Assembly: GCA_910577415.1 (NCBI GenBank)
Contig: CAJTLK010000001.1
Span: forward strand, 56,990 to 90,931
Reading direction: 5' to 3'
Source: an uncultured Oscillospiraceae bacterium
Lineage (GTDB): Bacteria; Bacillota; Clostridia; Oscillospirales; Oscillospiraceae
DNA length: 33,942 bases
Shown in pieces: positions 1-8,316 of this stretch. Every line of letters begins with the position of its first letter. The first letter of the stretch is position 1. The translations under genes and the position numbers were made by a program. A model generated the notes under the pieces. That model did no database searches, had not been told where the DNA came from, and saw nothing but the letters and a program-made list of their open reading frames with translations.

Positions 1-980
1 CGCTCCGCGCCCGCCAGGGCGGAGAGTAGGGTGGTCATCTGCATGGAGCCCTCCTCCAGGGGCTGGCCCACCTGCTTGGAAAAGCGAAGGTAAATGACCA
101 GTCCGCCCAGGTCAAAGTTCTGCACAATGGACAGAAGCCCTCCGAAGGCGGCGGTGAGGGCGTAGCTCACGTTCATCAGGTTGCCCGTCACCGGACCCAT
201 GATGCCGGAGTAAAAGTTGGCCTTTTGGGCGGCGTCCCGGTAGGTCTCGTTGAGCTTGCGGAAGTCCTCCTTGGCGGCAGCTTCGTGGGTAAAGGCTTTG
301 ACCACCTTCAGCCCCTCGATGGTCTCCTGGATAGAGCCGTTCACCGCGCCCAAGGACCCCTGCTGGGCCTGGTAGAATTTCCGGGAGCGGCTGCCGATCT
401 GCTTGAAGAGGAGAGCGGTGGCCGCCAGGACAAGGGCGGTGACAAAGAACAGCCTCCAGTTGATAAAGAGCATCAGCCCCACCAGCCCTACGAACATGAG
501 CAGACTGGAGAACATGGAGACCACGCTCTGCTCCAGGGCCATTTGCACATTGTCGGCGTCGTTGGTAAAGCGGCTCATCAGCTCGCCGTGGGTGTGGGCG
601 TCAAAATAGCTCAGGGGGAGCTTTTGGAGGGCGGAAAAAAGGTCCTTGCGGAGCCGGTTCACCCCCCGCTGGGCCAGCTGGACCATGATGGCCGAGCGGC
701 CATAGCTGGCAAGGCAGCCGACGAGGTAGACCCCCACCAGCAGAAGGATGGCCCGGCCCAGGCCGGCAAAGTCGGTGCAGCCCGACCAGATGAAGTCGTT
801 GATGATGCCCCGCATCATATACGATCCGCCCAGATTGGCGGCCACCGAGGCAAGCAGACACACTGCCACCAGCACCAGGGGCCAGGGGGAGGCGGTGAGG
901 TAGCCCAGCAGACGGCGGATGGTCTTGCCCATGTCCTTGGGCTTTTGGTATCCCCCGCGGGGATTTCTGGGTCCCGGCAT
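1..980 (-). CDS. ABC exporter half-transporter, N-terminal part (runs off left edge)
   Basis: Only the start and the transmembrane half are inside the window; the nucleotide-binding domain lies beyond base 1. The protein begins MPGPRNPRGG at 980 and shows the type IV ABC exporter fold: hydrophobic helices (ASPWPLVLVAVCLLASVAA, then AILLLVGVYLVGCLASYG), the coupling-helix region around SYFDAHTHGELMSRFTND, and the later IQETIEGLKVVKAFTHE segment. Its ATG shares one base with the TAA stop of the upstream half-transporter (TAATG), so the two are translationally coupled and should form a heterodimer. Since the upstream partner has a degenerate ATPase site, this subunit is expected to carry the intact Walker B Glu and switch His. 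That cannot be checked here. The substrate is unknown; relatives export drugs, lipids or peptides. Confidence 0.9.
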   Translation of the reverse strand, partial: MPGPRNPRGGYQKPKDMGKTIRRLLGYLTASPWPLVLVAVCLLASVAANLGGSYMMRGIINDFIWSGCTDFAGLGRAILLLVGVYLVGCLASYGRSAIMVQLAQRGVNRLRKDLFSALQKLPLSYFDAHTHGELMSRFTNDADNVQMALEQSVVSMFSSLLMFVGLVGLMLFINWRLFFVTALVLAATALLFKQIGSRSRKFYQAQQGSLGAVNGSIQETIEGLKVVKAFTHEAAAKEDFRKLNETYRDAAQKANFYSGIMGPVTGNLMNVSYALTAAFGGLLSIVQNFDLGGLVIYLRFSKQVGQPLEEGSMQMTTLLSALAGAE

Positions 981-2719
981 TATTCCATCACCCCTTCCTG
1001 CTGCGACTGGTAAATTTCCTGATAGACCGGGTTGCTTGCCAGCAGCTCGGTGTGGGTGCCCCGGCCCGCAATGTGGTCGTCGTCCAGGATCAAAATTTCA
1101 TCGGCGTACTGCACCGAGGAAATTCTCTGGGCAATGATAATGACGGTGGTCCCGGCCAGGTTTTTGGCGAAGGACTCCCGGATGGCGGCCTCGGTGGCGG
1201 AATCCACGGCGGAGGTGGAGTCGTCCAGAATAAGGACGGCGGGTTTTCTCAGCATGGCCCGGGCGATGCACAGCCGCTGCTTCTGCCCGCCGGAGACGTT
1301 GACGCCGCCCTGGTCCAGCCTGGTGTCGAAGCCGTCGGGGAGGGCCATAATAAAGTCGTAAGCCTGGGCGTCCTTAGCGGCCTGGACCATTTCCTCCTCG
1401 GTGGCATTGGGGTCGCCCCAGAGGAGGTTTTCCCGGATGGTGCCGGAGAAGAGTACGTTGTTTTGCAGCACCATGCCAATGCGTTCCCGCAGGGCCTCCA
1501 CCGGGTAGTCCCGGACGTCCATCCCGTCCAAGAGCACCGCGCCGCCGGTGACGTCGTAGAACCGGGGGATGAGGTTAACAAGGGAGGATTTGCCCGTGCC
1601 TGTGCCGCCCACGATGGCCACAAACTGCCCCGGCTCCACGGTAAAGCTGATGTCCTTCAGGACGTCGTCGCCGCTGCCCGAGGAGACATATTTAAAGCAA
1701 ACGTTTTGGAACTCCACCCGGCCCCTGGCCTCCGGGAGGGAGGCGCTTTCCGCGTCCGGCTTATCCTGAATATCGCTTTGGGCGGAGAGGACCTCGTTGA
1801 TACGTTTGACGCAGGCCTGGGCACGGGAGAGCTGGAGCAGGGACATGGAGACCATCATTACGCTCATTAAAATTTGAGCGATGTAGTCAATAAAGGCTTG
1901 CAGGTCGCCCAGAAGGAACTCCCCCACCATGACCATTTTGCCGCCGTTCCAGAAGACCAGGACGGTGGCGGCGTTCATGCACAGCATCATTACCGGCATG
2001 ATGGCTACGATCTTCATGCCCACGTTGAGAAAGGCGTCCCGCAGCTCGTCGGTGACGACGCCGAACTTTTTCTTTTCATAGTCCTCCCGGACAAAGGCTT
2101 TTACCACCCGGATACCCACCAGGTTTTCCTGGAGCTTGGCGTTGACGGCGTCGATCTTTTGCTGGACGATGCCGAACAGCCGGGAGCACACCTTCATGAT
2201 AACGCCAACGGCCACCACCATGAGGGGGATGATAACGAGTAGGATGACCGCCAGCCGGGCGTTGAGGCGGATGGCAATAACGGTGGAGACGATGAGCATC
2301 ACCGGGGCGCGGATGAGCATACGCAGGCTCATAGCCAGCATCATGGTCAGGGTGTTGACGTCGTTGGTGATGCGGGTGATGAGGGAGGCGGAGGAAAAGC
2401 GGTCAATGTCGGCAAAGGAGAAGGTCTGTATTTTGTCGAACATGGCCTGGCGGAGATTGGCCCCGAAGCCCTGGCTGGCGGTGGTGGCATACTTGGCGCC
2501 CAAAACGCCGAAGAGCATGGACGCCCCGGCCAGGACCAGCATGATAACGCCCAGCCGGAAGATCTCGCTGACCTGGCCGCTGGGGATGGCGCTGTCCACC
2601 ACCTCCGCCATGACCAGAGGCAGAAGAAGCTGGCATGTGGCCTCCAGCACCATGACGAAGGGGGAGCGGACGGCGATTTTTTTGTAGCCCTCCAGGTGGG
2701 TCGCGAATAAGTGAAGCAA
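980..2719 (-). CDS. ABC exporter half-transporter with degenerate ATPase site
   Basis: Full-length half-transporter of 579 aa: N-terminal six-helix membrane domain and C-terminal nucleotide-binding domain. Visible motifs: Walker A GGTGTGKSS near residue 370, signature VSGGQKQR, Walker B VLILDDST near 495 and the switch region IIIIAQRISS near 530. The catalytic Glu after Walker B is Asp and the switch His is Gln. This is the pattern of the degenerate subunit in heterodimeric exporters such as TM287/TM288. The start is taken as TTG at 2719 because AAAGGAGG ends 9 nt before it. An in-frame TTG at 2758 lies only about two bases from the promoter -10 and would have no leader. It overlaps the partner gene by one base. 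The substrate cannot be told from sequence. Confidence 0.93.
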   Translation of the reverse strand: MLHLFATHLEGYKKIAVRSPFVMVLEATCQLLLPLVMAEVVDSAIPSGQVSEIFRLGVIMLVLAGASMLFGVLGAKYATTASQGFGANLRQAMFDKIQTFSFADIDRFSSASLITRITNDVNTLTMMLAMSLRMLIRAPVMLIVSTVIAIRLNARLAVILLVIIPLMVVAVGVIMKVCSRLFGIVQQKIDAVNAKLQENLVGIRVVKAFVREDYEKKKFGVVTDELRDAFLNVGMKIVAIMPVMMLCMNAATVLVFWNGGKMVMVGEFLLGDLQAFIDYIAQILMSVMMVSMSLLQLSRAQACVKRINEVLSAQSDIQDKPDAESASLPEARGRVEFQNVCFKYVSSGSGDDVLKDISFTVEPGQFVAIVGGTGTGKSSLVNLIPRFYDVTGGAVLLDGMDVRDYPVEALRERIGMVLQNNVLFSGTIRENLLWGDPNATEEEMVQAAKDAQAYDFIMALPDGFDTRLDQGGVNVSGGQKQRLCIARAMLRKPAVLILDDSTSAVDSATEAAIRESFAKNLAGTTVIIIAQRISSVQYADEILILDDDHIAGRGTHTELLASNPVYQEIYQSQQEGVME

Positions 2720-2759
2720 ACGATCAGTCCTCCTTTCAGGGAACGCGTATTTGCTCAAA

Positions 2760-2788
2760 AGTATAAGATCCAGTTTTTAGAAAATCAA
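2760..2788 (-). promoter_or_regulatory. Sigma-A-type promoter of the ABC exporter operon
   Basis: On the minus strand TTGATT (2783-2788) is 17 bp from TATACT (2760-2765). Transcription would begin just inside the first possible TTG codon. This supports the downstream TTG at 2719, with its strong ribosome-binding site, as the real start. Confidence 0.7.
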
Positions 2789-2817
2789 GCATATTTTGTG
2801 AACAATCTAAAAATTTT

Positions 2818-2831
2818 GGAACAAATGTTTG
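2818..2831. promoter_or_regulatory. LexA (SOS) box over the lexA -35
   Basis: GAACAAATGTTT at 2819-2830 fits the Gram-positive LexA pattern GAAC-N4-GTTY. It overlaps the first two bases of the lexA -35 (2829-2834), the layout expected for autorepression. It sits about 30 bp upstream of the -35 of the divergent ABC operon, which might also be affected. Confidence 0.75.
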
Positions 2832-2857
2832 ACAAGGGCAGAGAGGTGTGTTATGAT
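2829..2857 (+). promoter_or_regulatory. lexA promoter
   Basis: Perfect TTGACA (2829-2834), 17-bp spacer, TATGAT (2852-2857). This is one of the strongest promoters in the window, and its -35 is covered by the LexA box. Confidence 0.85.
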
Positions 2858-2907
2858 AAGGGCGACAGAAAAGGACACACTATATAAAACAGGTAGGAGG
2901 GGTCCCT

Positions 2908-3522
2908 ATGGCCGCGCCATTGACCGGCAAGCAGGCGGAGATCTACGAATTTATCCTTTCCTTTACCAAGGACCACGGATATCCCCCCTCGGTACGGGAG
3001 ATCAGCGCCGCGGTGAACCTGAAAAGTCCCTCTACCGTACACTTCCATATGAAAAAGCTGGAGGCGGAGGGCTACATCCAGAAGGACGGCGGCAAGACCC
3101 GGGCCATCTCCCTGCCCCGGGAGGCGGTGGCTGAGGAGCTGGACGGCGTGGCGGACCGGGTGCCCCTGGTGGGCAGCGTGGCCGCCGGAAGCCCCATTCT
3201 GGCGGAAGAGAACGTGGAGGAGTATCTGGCCTTTGATACCGGCGGGCGGACCGGGGAATACTTTGCCCTGAAGGTCCGGGGAGAGTCCATGCTCTATGCC
3301 GGGATACTGCCCGGCGACTTGGTCATCGTTCACCGGCAGGAGAATTTCCGCAACGGGGACATCGTAGTGGCTCTTTTTGAGGACGAGGCCACGGTGAAGA
3401 CCTATTCTATGGAAAAGGGCCACCTTTGGCTGTTGCCTGAGAACCCGGACTATCAGCCCATCGACGGTGAGGGCTGTTCGCTGTTGGGGAAGGTAGCCGC
3501 TGTGCTGCGGCGGTATAACTGA
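2908..3522 (+). CDS. lexA: LexA repressor, SOS response
   Basis: LexA, 204 aa. It represses DNA-damage genes and cleaves itself when stimulated by RecA filaments. The N-terminal winged helix-turn-helix spans about residues 1-65 (SVREISAAVNLKSPSTVHFH for the recognition region). The S24 peptidase domain follows, with the Ala93-Gly94 cleavage site in VAAGSP, nucleophile Ser127 in RGESM and general base Lys164 in ATVKTY. Length is normal for the family and all catalytic residues are present. The ATG at 2908 follows TAGGAGGGG. Its own promoter overlaps a LexA box, so autoregulation is expected. It is followed after 59 bp by a small membrane protein gene that may be co-transcribed. Confidence 0.97.
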   Translation: MAAPLTGKQAEIYEFILSFTKDHGYPPSVREISAAVNLKSPSTVHFHMKKLEAEGYIQKDGGKTRAISLPREAVAEELDGVADRVPLVGSVAAGSPILAEENVEEYLAFDTGGRTGEYFALKVRGESMLYAGILPGDLVIVHRQENFRNGDIVVALFEDEATVKTYSMEKGHLWLLPENPDYQPIDGEGCSLLGKVAAVLRRYN

Positions 3523-3581
3523 CGGCGGGCCTTGTCCCGTTTCCCTGCCCCCAAGGGGGCGTTACGAAAGGAGCGAGCCTT

Positions 3582-3923
3582 ATGGAGTTCAATATAGAGA
3601 AGCTGGCCGACGCCGAGATGCGTACTGTGGGGAAAATGGACGCGGAGGATATGGCGGCGATGAAGATATGCCTTCTCTCCGCCGGGGCGCTGGCGGGACT
3701 GAGCGTGAAGAACAAATTTTTCCGCCGCCTGACCGGCCTTGCCTGCACGGTGCTGGCGGTGGGGCTGGCGGTGCCTCTGGCCAGCCGCTATTTAGAGGAG
3801 CTTCGCAACGGCGAGGATGATCCTACCCCCATTGTGGACGCGGACCCCTTTGCCGCCACCTCCCCAGAGAGCGGCGCGGCCCCCGGCGATGTTGTCCGGG
3901 AGGATATTGCCCCGGAGCAGTAA
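3582..3923 (+). CDS. Small hypothetical membrane protein downstream of lexA
   Basis: I do not recognise a named family in this 113-aa protein. The first 25 residues are charged (MEFNIEKLADAEMRTVGK). Two hydrophobic stretches follow, CLLSAGALAGLSV and a longer LTGLACTVLAVGLAVPLAS (about residues 50-68), then an acidic, proline-rich tail with probable cytoplasmic or extracellular disorder. AAAGGAG lies before the ATG, and the reading frame fits the G/C-rich third positions of the neighbours, so it is probably real. It lies 59 bp after lexA with no terminator between and ends at a strong hairpin, so it is likely damage-inducible through lexA read-through. Function unknown. Confidence 0.75.
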   Translation: MEFNIEKLADAEMRTVGKMDAEDMAAMKICLLSAGALAGLSVKNKFFRRLTGLACTVLAVGLAVPLASRYLEELRNGEDDPTPIVDADPFAATSPESGAAPGDVVREDIAPEQ

Positions 3924-3929
3924 CAGGAT

Positions 3930-3971
3930 AAAAAGCGATCCCCGCCGAGCATTCGGCGGGGATCGCTTTTT
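3930..3971. terminator. Bidirectional intrinsic terminator
   Basis: A perfect 19-bp inverted repeat (3930-3948 and 3953-3971) encloses a 4-nt loop, with GC-rich arms flanked by A5 and T5. It ends the lexA unit on the plus strand and the convergent DUF3737 gene on the minus strand. Confidence 0.93.
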
Positions 3972-3994
3972 GTGCTTTTGGCTTTAGCCCGGTC

Positions 3995-4855
3995 CTATGC
4001 CCGTTGCAACTCTCCACCGGGGAGAAGGAGCTTGCCCTGGGCCTCCGGGTCGTCCATAATAAACTCCCCCACTGCCGGGGCGGAAATGACGCCGGAACGG
4101 GGGTTCTTTACGCTGACGATGGGGGTGGTGACGGTGGCCTCCACCTCCGACTTTTCAAAGCAGAGGTCGGCGTCCACCATCTCGCAGTCCACCAGCTCCA
4201 GGCCCTTGCAGTAGCACAGGGGTTGGGTGCCAATGATCTTGCAGCGGATCAGCTTTAGCCCCTGGGAGTACCAGGCCAGGTATTCACCCTTCAGGACGCT
4301 GTCCCGGACGGTGACGTTTTCGCTGTGCCAGAAGGCGTCCTTGGTGTCAAAGTTACAGTGGTCAAAAACAGAGTTCTTTATGTACTGGAAGGAGTACTTC
4401 CCCTGAAAACGGACGTTGTCAAAGCGCAGGTCCTCCCCACGGAGGAAGAAATATTCGCTCCTGGCGTCGCAATCGGAAAGCTTCACGTCCCGGGAAGACC
4501 AGCCAAATTCGGGGGAGATAATGTCGCAGCGGGTAAGCTGGGCGTGGTCACACTCCCGCAGGGCCTTGATGCCATGGAGCCGGGTGTCCTCAATGGCGAT
4601 GTGGTCGGAGTACCACAGGGCGGCCCGGCACAGCTCGGTCATCTCTGAATGGCGGACGGTGAGGCCGTGGACGTGCCAGAGAGGGTAGCGGAGGTTAAAA
4701 AAGCACTCCTCCGCCGCAATACGGCTGCACTCCTTAAAGGCGCTCTCACCGTCGGCGGGGCCGCTGAAGGCGCAGCGGCGGACGGTAAGGTCATGGCTCC
4801 CGTATAGGGCGCGCTCCTGGTCAAAGGTTTGATTTTCGATGATCTGTACGCTCAT
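3995..4855 (-). CDS. DUF3737 family right-handed beta-helix protein
   Basis: Protein of 286 aa starting MSVQIIENQTFDQERALYG, the typical opening of the DUF3737 family. The body is a ladder of about 20-residue repeats, each with a short beta segment ending in a polar turn (for example LTRCDIIS, VKLSDCDARS, LRFDNVRFQG, LKLIRCKIIG, LELVDCEMVD). This predicts a solenoid similar to pectate-lyase-like or pentapeptide folds. No signal peptide is seen, so it is presumably cytoplasmic. Start at 4855 is supported by AGGAGG 11 nt upstream; an in-frame extension reaching 5026 would pass through the promoter. The family has no known biochemical role. It is divergent from the pectin methylesterase, but I see no evidence of a shared function. 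Confidence 0.85.
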   Translation of the reverse strand: MSVQIIENQTFDQERALYGSHDLTVRRCAFSGPADGESAFKECSRIAAEECFFNLRYPLWHVHGLTVRHSEMTELCRAALWYSDHIAIEDTRLHGIKALRECDHAQLTRCDIISPEFGWSSRDVKLSDCDARSEYFFLRGEDLRFDNVRFQGKYSFQYIKNSVFDHCNFDTKDAFWHSENVTVRDSVLKGEYLAWYSQGLKLIRCKIIGTQPLCYCKGLELVDCEMVDADLCFEKSEVEATVTTPIVSVKNPRSGVISAPAVGEFIMDDPEAQGKLLLPGGELQRA

Positions 4856-4895
4856 TTCGGGCGGCGCCTCCTGTTCCTGGTTTAGGTTCCGGGTT

Positions 4896-4924
4896 ATTAT
4901 AGAGCACTTGTCTGGATTTTGCAA
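4896..4924 (-). promoter_or_regulatory. Promoter of the DUF3737 gene
   Basis: Minus strand: TTGCAA (4919-4924), 17-bp spacer, perfect TATAAT (4896-4901), about 40 nt before the start codon. Confidence 0.75.
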
Positions 4925-5010
4925 ATACCGATTTTTGATTTTTACCCATGCTTGCCGGGCATAGGTGAAAAAAGAAGGGCGCGCGGGGGTGTTGATCGGG
5001 GGATTTGCGG

Positions 5011-5039
5011 TTGTAAAGCCCGCCAATTTCTGCTATACT
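5011..5039 (+). promoter_or_regulatory. Promoter of the pectinase operon
   Basis: TTGTAA (5011-5016), 17-bp spacer, TATACT (5034-5039), about 64 nt before the methylesterase ATG. The rest of the 248-bp gap to the DUF3737 gene shows no further clear element; no convincing cre or other operator was found. Confidence 0.7.
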
Positions 5040-5103
5040 GTCTATAAGTATCGGCATTTTTGGGACAAGACCCGGCGAATCATACAAATTGGAGGAATGT
5101 ACC

Positions 5104-8100
5104 ATGAGAAATCCCCGCTCCCCCAGGTTCATCCCGGCGCTGCTGTCGCTGGCGATGCTCTTTTCCCTGCTTACCCTGCCCGCCTCCGCCGAAGGCGGCA
5201 AGATCGACGTCTGGGACTTCGGCGCCCAGCAGCTGGACTCCGGCAAGTACAACAATAAACTCACCGTAGAGGAGATCAACAGCTGGTATCCCGCCACGGT
5301 AGCGCCCGGCAGCGAGGGCAACACCATCGCCAGCTTTACCAGCCGGGATGGGCAGCTTTCCTTCAGCGACGGCGGTAAGCCCACCACCCACCGTCTGCGC
5401 ACCACCAATACCGCCCTCACCCGCCGGGACGCCAAGAGCCTGAAGGGAGCCGACGGTACGGAATACACCGGGTACATCTACTCCAACTCGGGCAGCAATC
5501 CCGACGTCTATGTGTCCCTGAGCCTCAACGCCGGGGATGCCGTCACCGTGGTAGTCGGCTCCAACGGCGGCGACTCCACCATCAACTTTGAAGGACCCTC
5601 CGGGGTGGAGGCCAGCGAGAAATTTCTGGCCAGCGGGGCAAAGGCCCAGGAGCTAAAGTTCTATCCCAGGGAGACCGGGAATTATAAGTTTTACTCCACC
5701 GATGAGAAGCTGGTCATCGCCCGTATTTACCGGGAGGGCGCCCAGACCGTCACCGTCTCCGGCACGGTCAATGAGGTGGCGGGTCTCAGCGGCCACAGCG
5801 TGGCCTTTACCAACACGGAAAACGGTGCGGTGACCTCCGCCCCTGTCGACCACGGCAAGTACACTATACAGGTTCAGGCCCCCTTTACTTACGACGTGTC
5901 TCTTCTAAATGCCAACGGTTACGTGGTCTCCGGCGAGAGCAGGGTGATGGTGGAGGCTGCCAAGACCTTTGACGTCACCGTCCAGGCGGTGGAGCTGGTC
6001 ACCGTGAAGGGCAGCGTTACCGGCCTGGACGCCGAGGCCCTGGGCAAGCTGGAGTTGAAGCTTGCCGCCGACACCGTTTACGTACCCACCCTCACCGTGG
6101 AGGGCGGCAAGTACACCGCCGTGCTGGAAAAGGGCGTGAGCTATGCCGTGACCGCCGACGGGGTCAATGACTATGCTCTTACCAGCCCCGCCACGGGGAG
6201 CTACTCTGCCGATTCCTCCGCCGACGTCATTTTTGCCGCCAAGGCCAAGCACACGGTGGCCATCTCCCCTGTGGTGGGCACCCGCGCCGACATGGTAGAC
6301 GCCGACGTGGCCCACGCCACCTACACCTTCACCAACCTGGACGAGGAGGGCTACGTCTACACCTTCACCGGGATGGACGGCATCGCCCTCCGGGACGGCA
6401 GGTACAGCGTGGAAGTCACCGGGCTGAAGAACGGCTACGTCCAGAAGCTCACCTCCGACCTGGTGGTGAACGGGACCGACGTGAGCAAGAGCGTGGGCTT
6501 TGAAAAGCCCGATACCGCCCCTGTGGCCTACAAGGCCAACCTCACCGTGGGTAAGAGCGGCTGCGACTATACCACCGTGGGCGACGCGGTTTCCGCCATC
6601 CGGCGAATGGAACGGCCCAGCGGGGAGCGGGTCACCGTCTCCATCCAGCCGGGCAACTATGAGGAGATGCTGGTGGTGGACACCCCCAACGTCAGCCTGG
6701 TCAACGCCTCCGCTACCCCCTCCACCGCCATCACGGGTAAGGGCGTAGACATTGATCCCAACGCCGTGCGTATCACCTGGTATTACGGTCACGGCTACAA
6801 CTACTACTCCATGGGCGAGGACTGCAAATATAACGCCGAGCTGTTGGCGGTGAACAAGGAAAATGGCCGGGAATCCTTTACCAATCCCGGCGCGGGCACC
6901 ACCAAGGGCAGCTATTGGAACTCCTCCGTGGTCATCTCCGCCAGCGGCTTTGAGGCCAAAGGCATCATCTTTGAAAATTCCTTCAACCAGTATGTCTCCC
7001 CCAAGTCTCTGGAGGACGTGATCGTCAACAACGGCGGCGCCAAGGAGGGCAAGACCCCCCGTTCTGAGCTGAAGACTGCCGGAGACACCTCCGTCCAGGA
7101 CAAGACCTATGTGGAGCGGGCTGGGGCCTTGGCCATTGCCAACAACTGCGAGAACATCTACTTTGAAAACTGCAAATTTATTGGCCGTCAGGACACCCTC
7201 TATGGCGGCGCCGGGACCACCGCCGCCTTCTATGGCTGTCAGGTGGTGGGCAGCACCGACTACATCTACGGAGGGATGACCGCCGTCTTCGCCAAGTGCG
7301 ACCTGGTATTCAACACCAGCGAAAACAGCAATGACCGGGGCTACATCACCGCCCCCCAGCACACCTCGGGCCGGGGCTTCCTGATGTACAACTGCAACGT
7401 GACCTCCACTACCCCCGGCGTGGACACCGCCTCTGAGCAGGTCTCCAAGCCCGGTTATTTTGGCCGTCCCTGGACTGCCAACACCGGCGAGGCCGTCTTC
7501 TGTGAGACCGTTATCGGCACCGCCTCCGACGGGACCTCCCTCATCCATCCCGACGGCTGGCTCAACACCCTCAGCGGCCAGTCCGCCCTCTGCGGCGAGT
7601 ACAATACCCATGAGCTGACCGCCGGAGCGGACAACTCCGCCAAGCGGGTGGCCTGGGCCACTCAGTTTACCCAGCCCAAGTTGGCGGATGGAACGCCCAT
7701 CACCGCGGAAGCCTTCCTGGGCGGCTGGAAGCCCTTTGAGGGCAAGGACCTGACCATTTCCACCGCCGGAGCGGCCCCCGCCGTCCCCAGCGGCACTGGC
7801 TTTGCCGACGTGCCTGCCGACATGTACTGCGCCCAGGCCGTGACCTGGGCGGTGGACAACAAGGTGACCACCGGCACCAGCGCCACTACCTTCTCCCCCG
7901 CCCAGACCTGCACCGACGCTGAGATCCTGACCTTCCTGTGGCGGGCTGCCGGCTCTCCCGAGCCTGCGGGCGCCGTGAGGGATATCTACTTCTACTCTAA
8001 GTCCACCGCTTGGGCGGCGGAGCAGAAAATAACGGAGAATCAGGGAGAGCCTGACATGCCCTGCACCCGGGCCATGGTGTGCACCTACCTGTGGCGGTTT

Positions 8101-8301
8101 GCCGGAAGCCCCGATGCTGCCGCCGCCAACTTTACCGACGTTTCCGGCAACAGCTCCTACGCTAAAGCTGTGGCCTGGGCCGTGGAAAAGGGCATCACCA
8201 ACGGTACCGGGGTGGGGACCTTCTCCCCTGACCGGGTGTGCAGCCGGGGGGAGATCATCACATTCCTTTACCGCAGCCTCGTCAAGTCCCTGGGCAAATA
8301 A
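5104..8301 (+). CDS. Secreted SLH-anchored pectin methylesterase (CE8)
   Basis: Protein of 1065 aa that removes methyl esters from pectin at the cell surface. Order: signal peptide (about 1-31, ending LPASAEG); an N-terminal beta domain of the kind often attached to pectinesterases (IDVWDFGAQQLD, about 34-215); three carboxypeptidase-regulatory-like beta repeats (about 215-475); the CE8 beta-helix (about 478-882); three SLH repeats (about 900-1065). Catalytic motifs are intact: GRQDTLY with Asp697 (acid/base), GSTDYIYGG with nucleophile Asp719, and FGRPW with Arg788. The second SLH repeat is degenerate. ATG at 5104 follows GGAGG; an upstream in-frame TTG overlaps that site and is rejected. 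It is the first gene of an operon with the PL1 lyase 15 bp downstream, and probably supplies it with demethylated pectate. Confidence 0.93.
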   Translation: MRNPRSPRFIPALLSLAMLFSLLTLPASAEGGKIDVWDFGAQQLDSGKYNNKLTVEEINSWYPATVAPGSEGNTIASFTSRDGQLSFSDGGKPTTHRLRTTNTALTRRDAKSLKGADGTEYTGYIYSNSGSNPDVYVSLSLNAGDAVTVVVGSNGGDSTINFEGPSGVEASEKFLASGAKAQELKFYPRETGNYKFYSTDEKLVIARIYREGAQTVTVSGTVNEVAGLSGHSVAFTNTENGAVTSAPVDHGKYTIQVQAPFTYDVSLLNANGYVVSGESRVMVEAAKTFDVTVQAVELVTVKGSVTGLDAEALGKLELKLAADTVYVPTLTVEGGKYTAVLEKGVSYAVTADGVNDYALTSPATGSYSADSSADVIFAAKAKHTVAISPVVGTRADMVDADVAHATYTFTNLDEEGYVYTFTGMDGIALRDGRYSVEVTGLKNGYVQKLTSDLVVNGTDVSKSVGFEKPDTAPVAYKANLTVGKSGCDYTTVGDAVSAIRRMERPSGERVTVSIQPGNYEEMLVVDTPNVSLVNASATPSTAITGKGVDIDPNAVRITWYYGHGYNYYSMGEDCKYNAELLAVNKENGRESFTNPGAGTTKGSYWNSSVVISASGFEAKGIIFENSFNQYVSPKSLEDVIVNNGGAKEGKTPRSELKTAGDTSVQDKTYVERAGALAIANNCENIYFENCKFIGRQDTLYGGAGTTAAFYGCQVVGSTDYIYGGMTAVFAKCDLVFNTSENSNDRGYITAPQHTSGRGFLMYNCNVTSTTPGVDTASEQVSKPGYFGRPWTANTGEAVFCETVIGTASDGTSLIHPDGWLNTLSGQSALCGEYNTHELTAGADNSAKRVAWATQFTQPKLADGTPITAEAFLGGWKPFEGKDLTISTAGAAPAVPSGTGFADVPADMYCAQAVTWAVDNKVTTGTSATTFSPAQTCTDAEILTFLWRAAGSPEPAGAVRDIYFYSKSTAWAAEQKITENQGEPDMPCTRAMVCTYLWRFAGSPDAAAANFTDVSGNSSYAKAVAWAVEKGITNGTGVGTFSPDRVCSRGEIITFLYRSLVKSLGK

Positions 8302-8316
8302 GGAGGAAACGTACAA

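Noticed and set aside
1052..1870. Open frames on the plus strand opposite the ABC exporter genes
   Set aside because: Shadows of the ABC domain; the minus-strand frame has all the ATPase motifs.
2720..2758. N-terminal extension of the ABC half-transporter to the TTG at 2758
   Set aside because: It would begin about two bases from the -10; the ribosome-binding site points to TTG 2719.
5905..8316. 803-aa open frame antisense to the methylesterase
   Set aside because: Low-complexity Gly/His/Val/Asp-rich product, the mirror of a GC-rich gene; no ribosome-binding site or family features.
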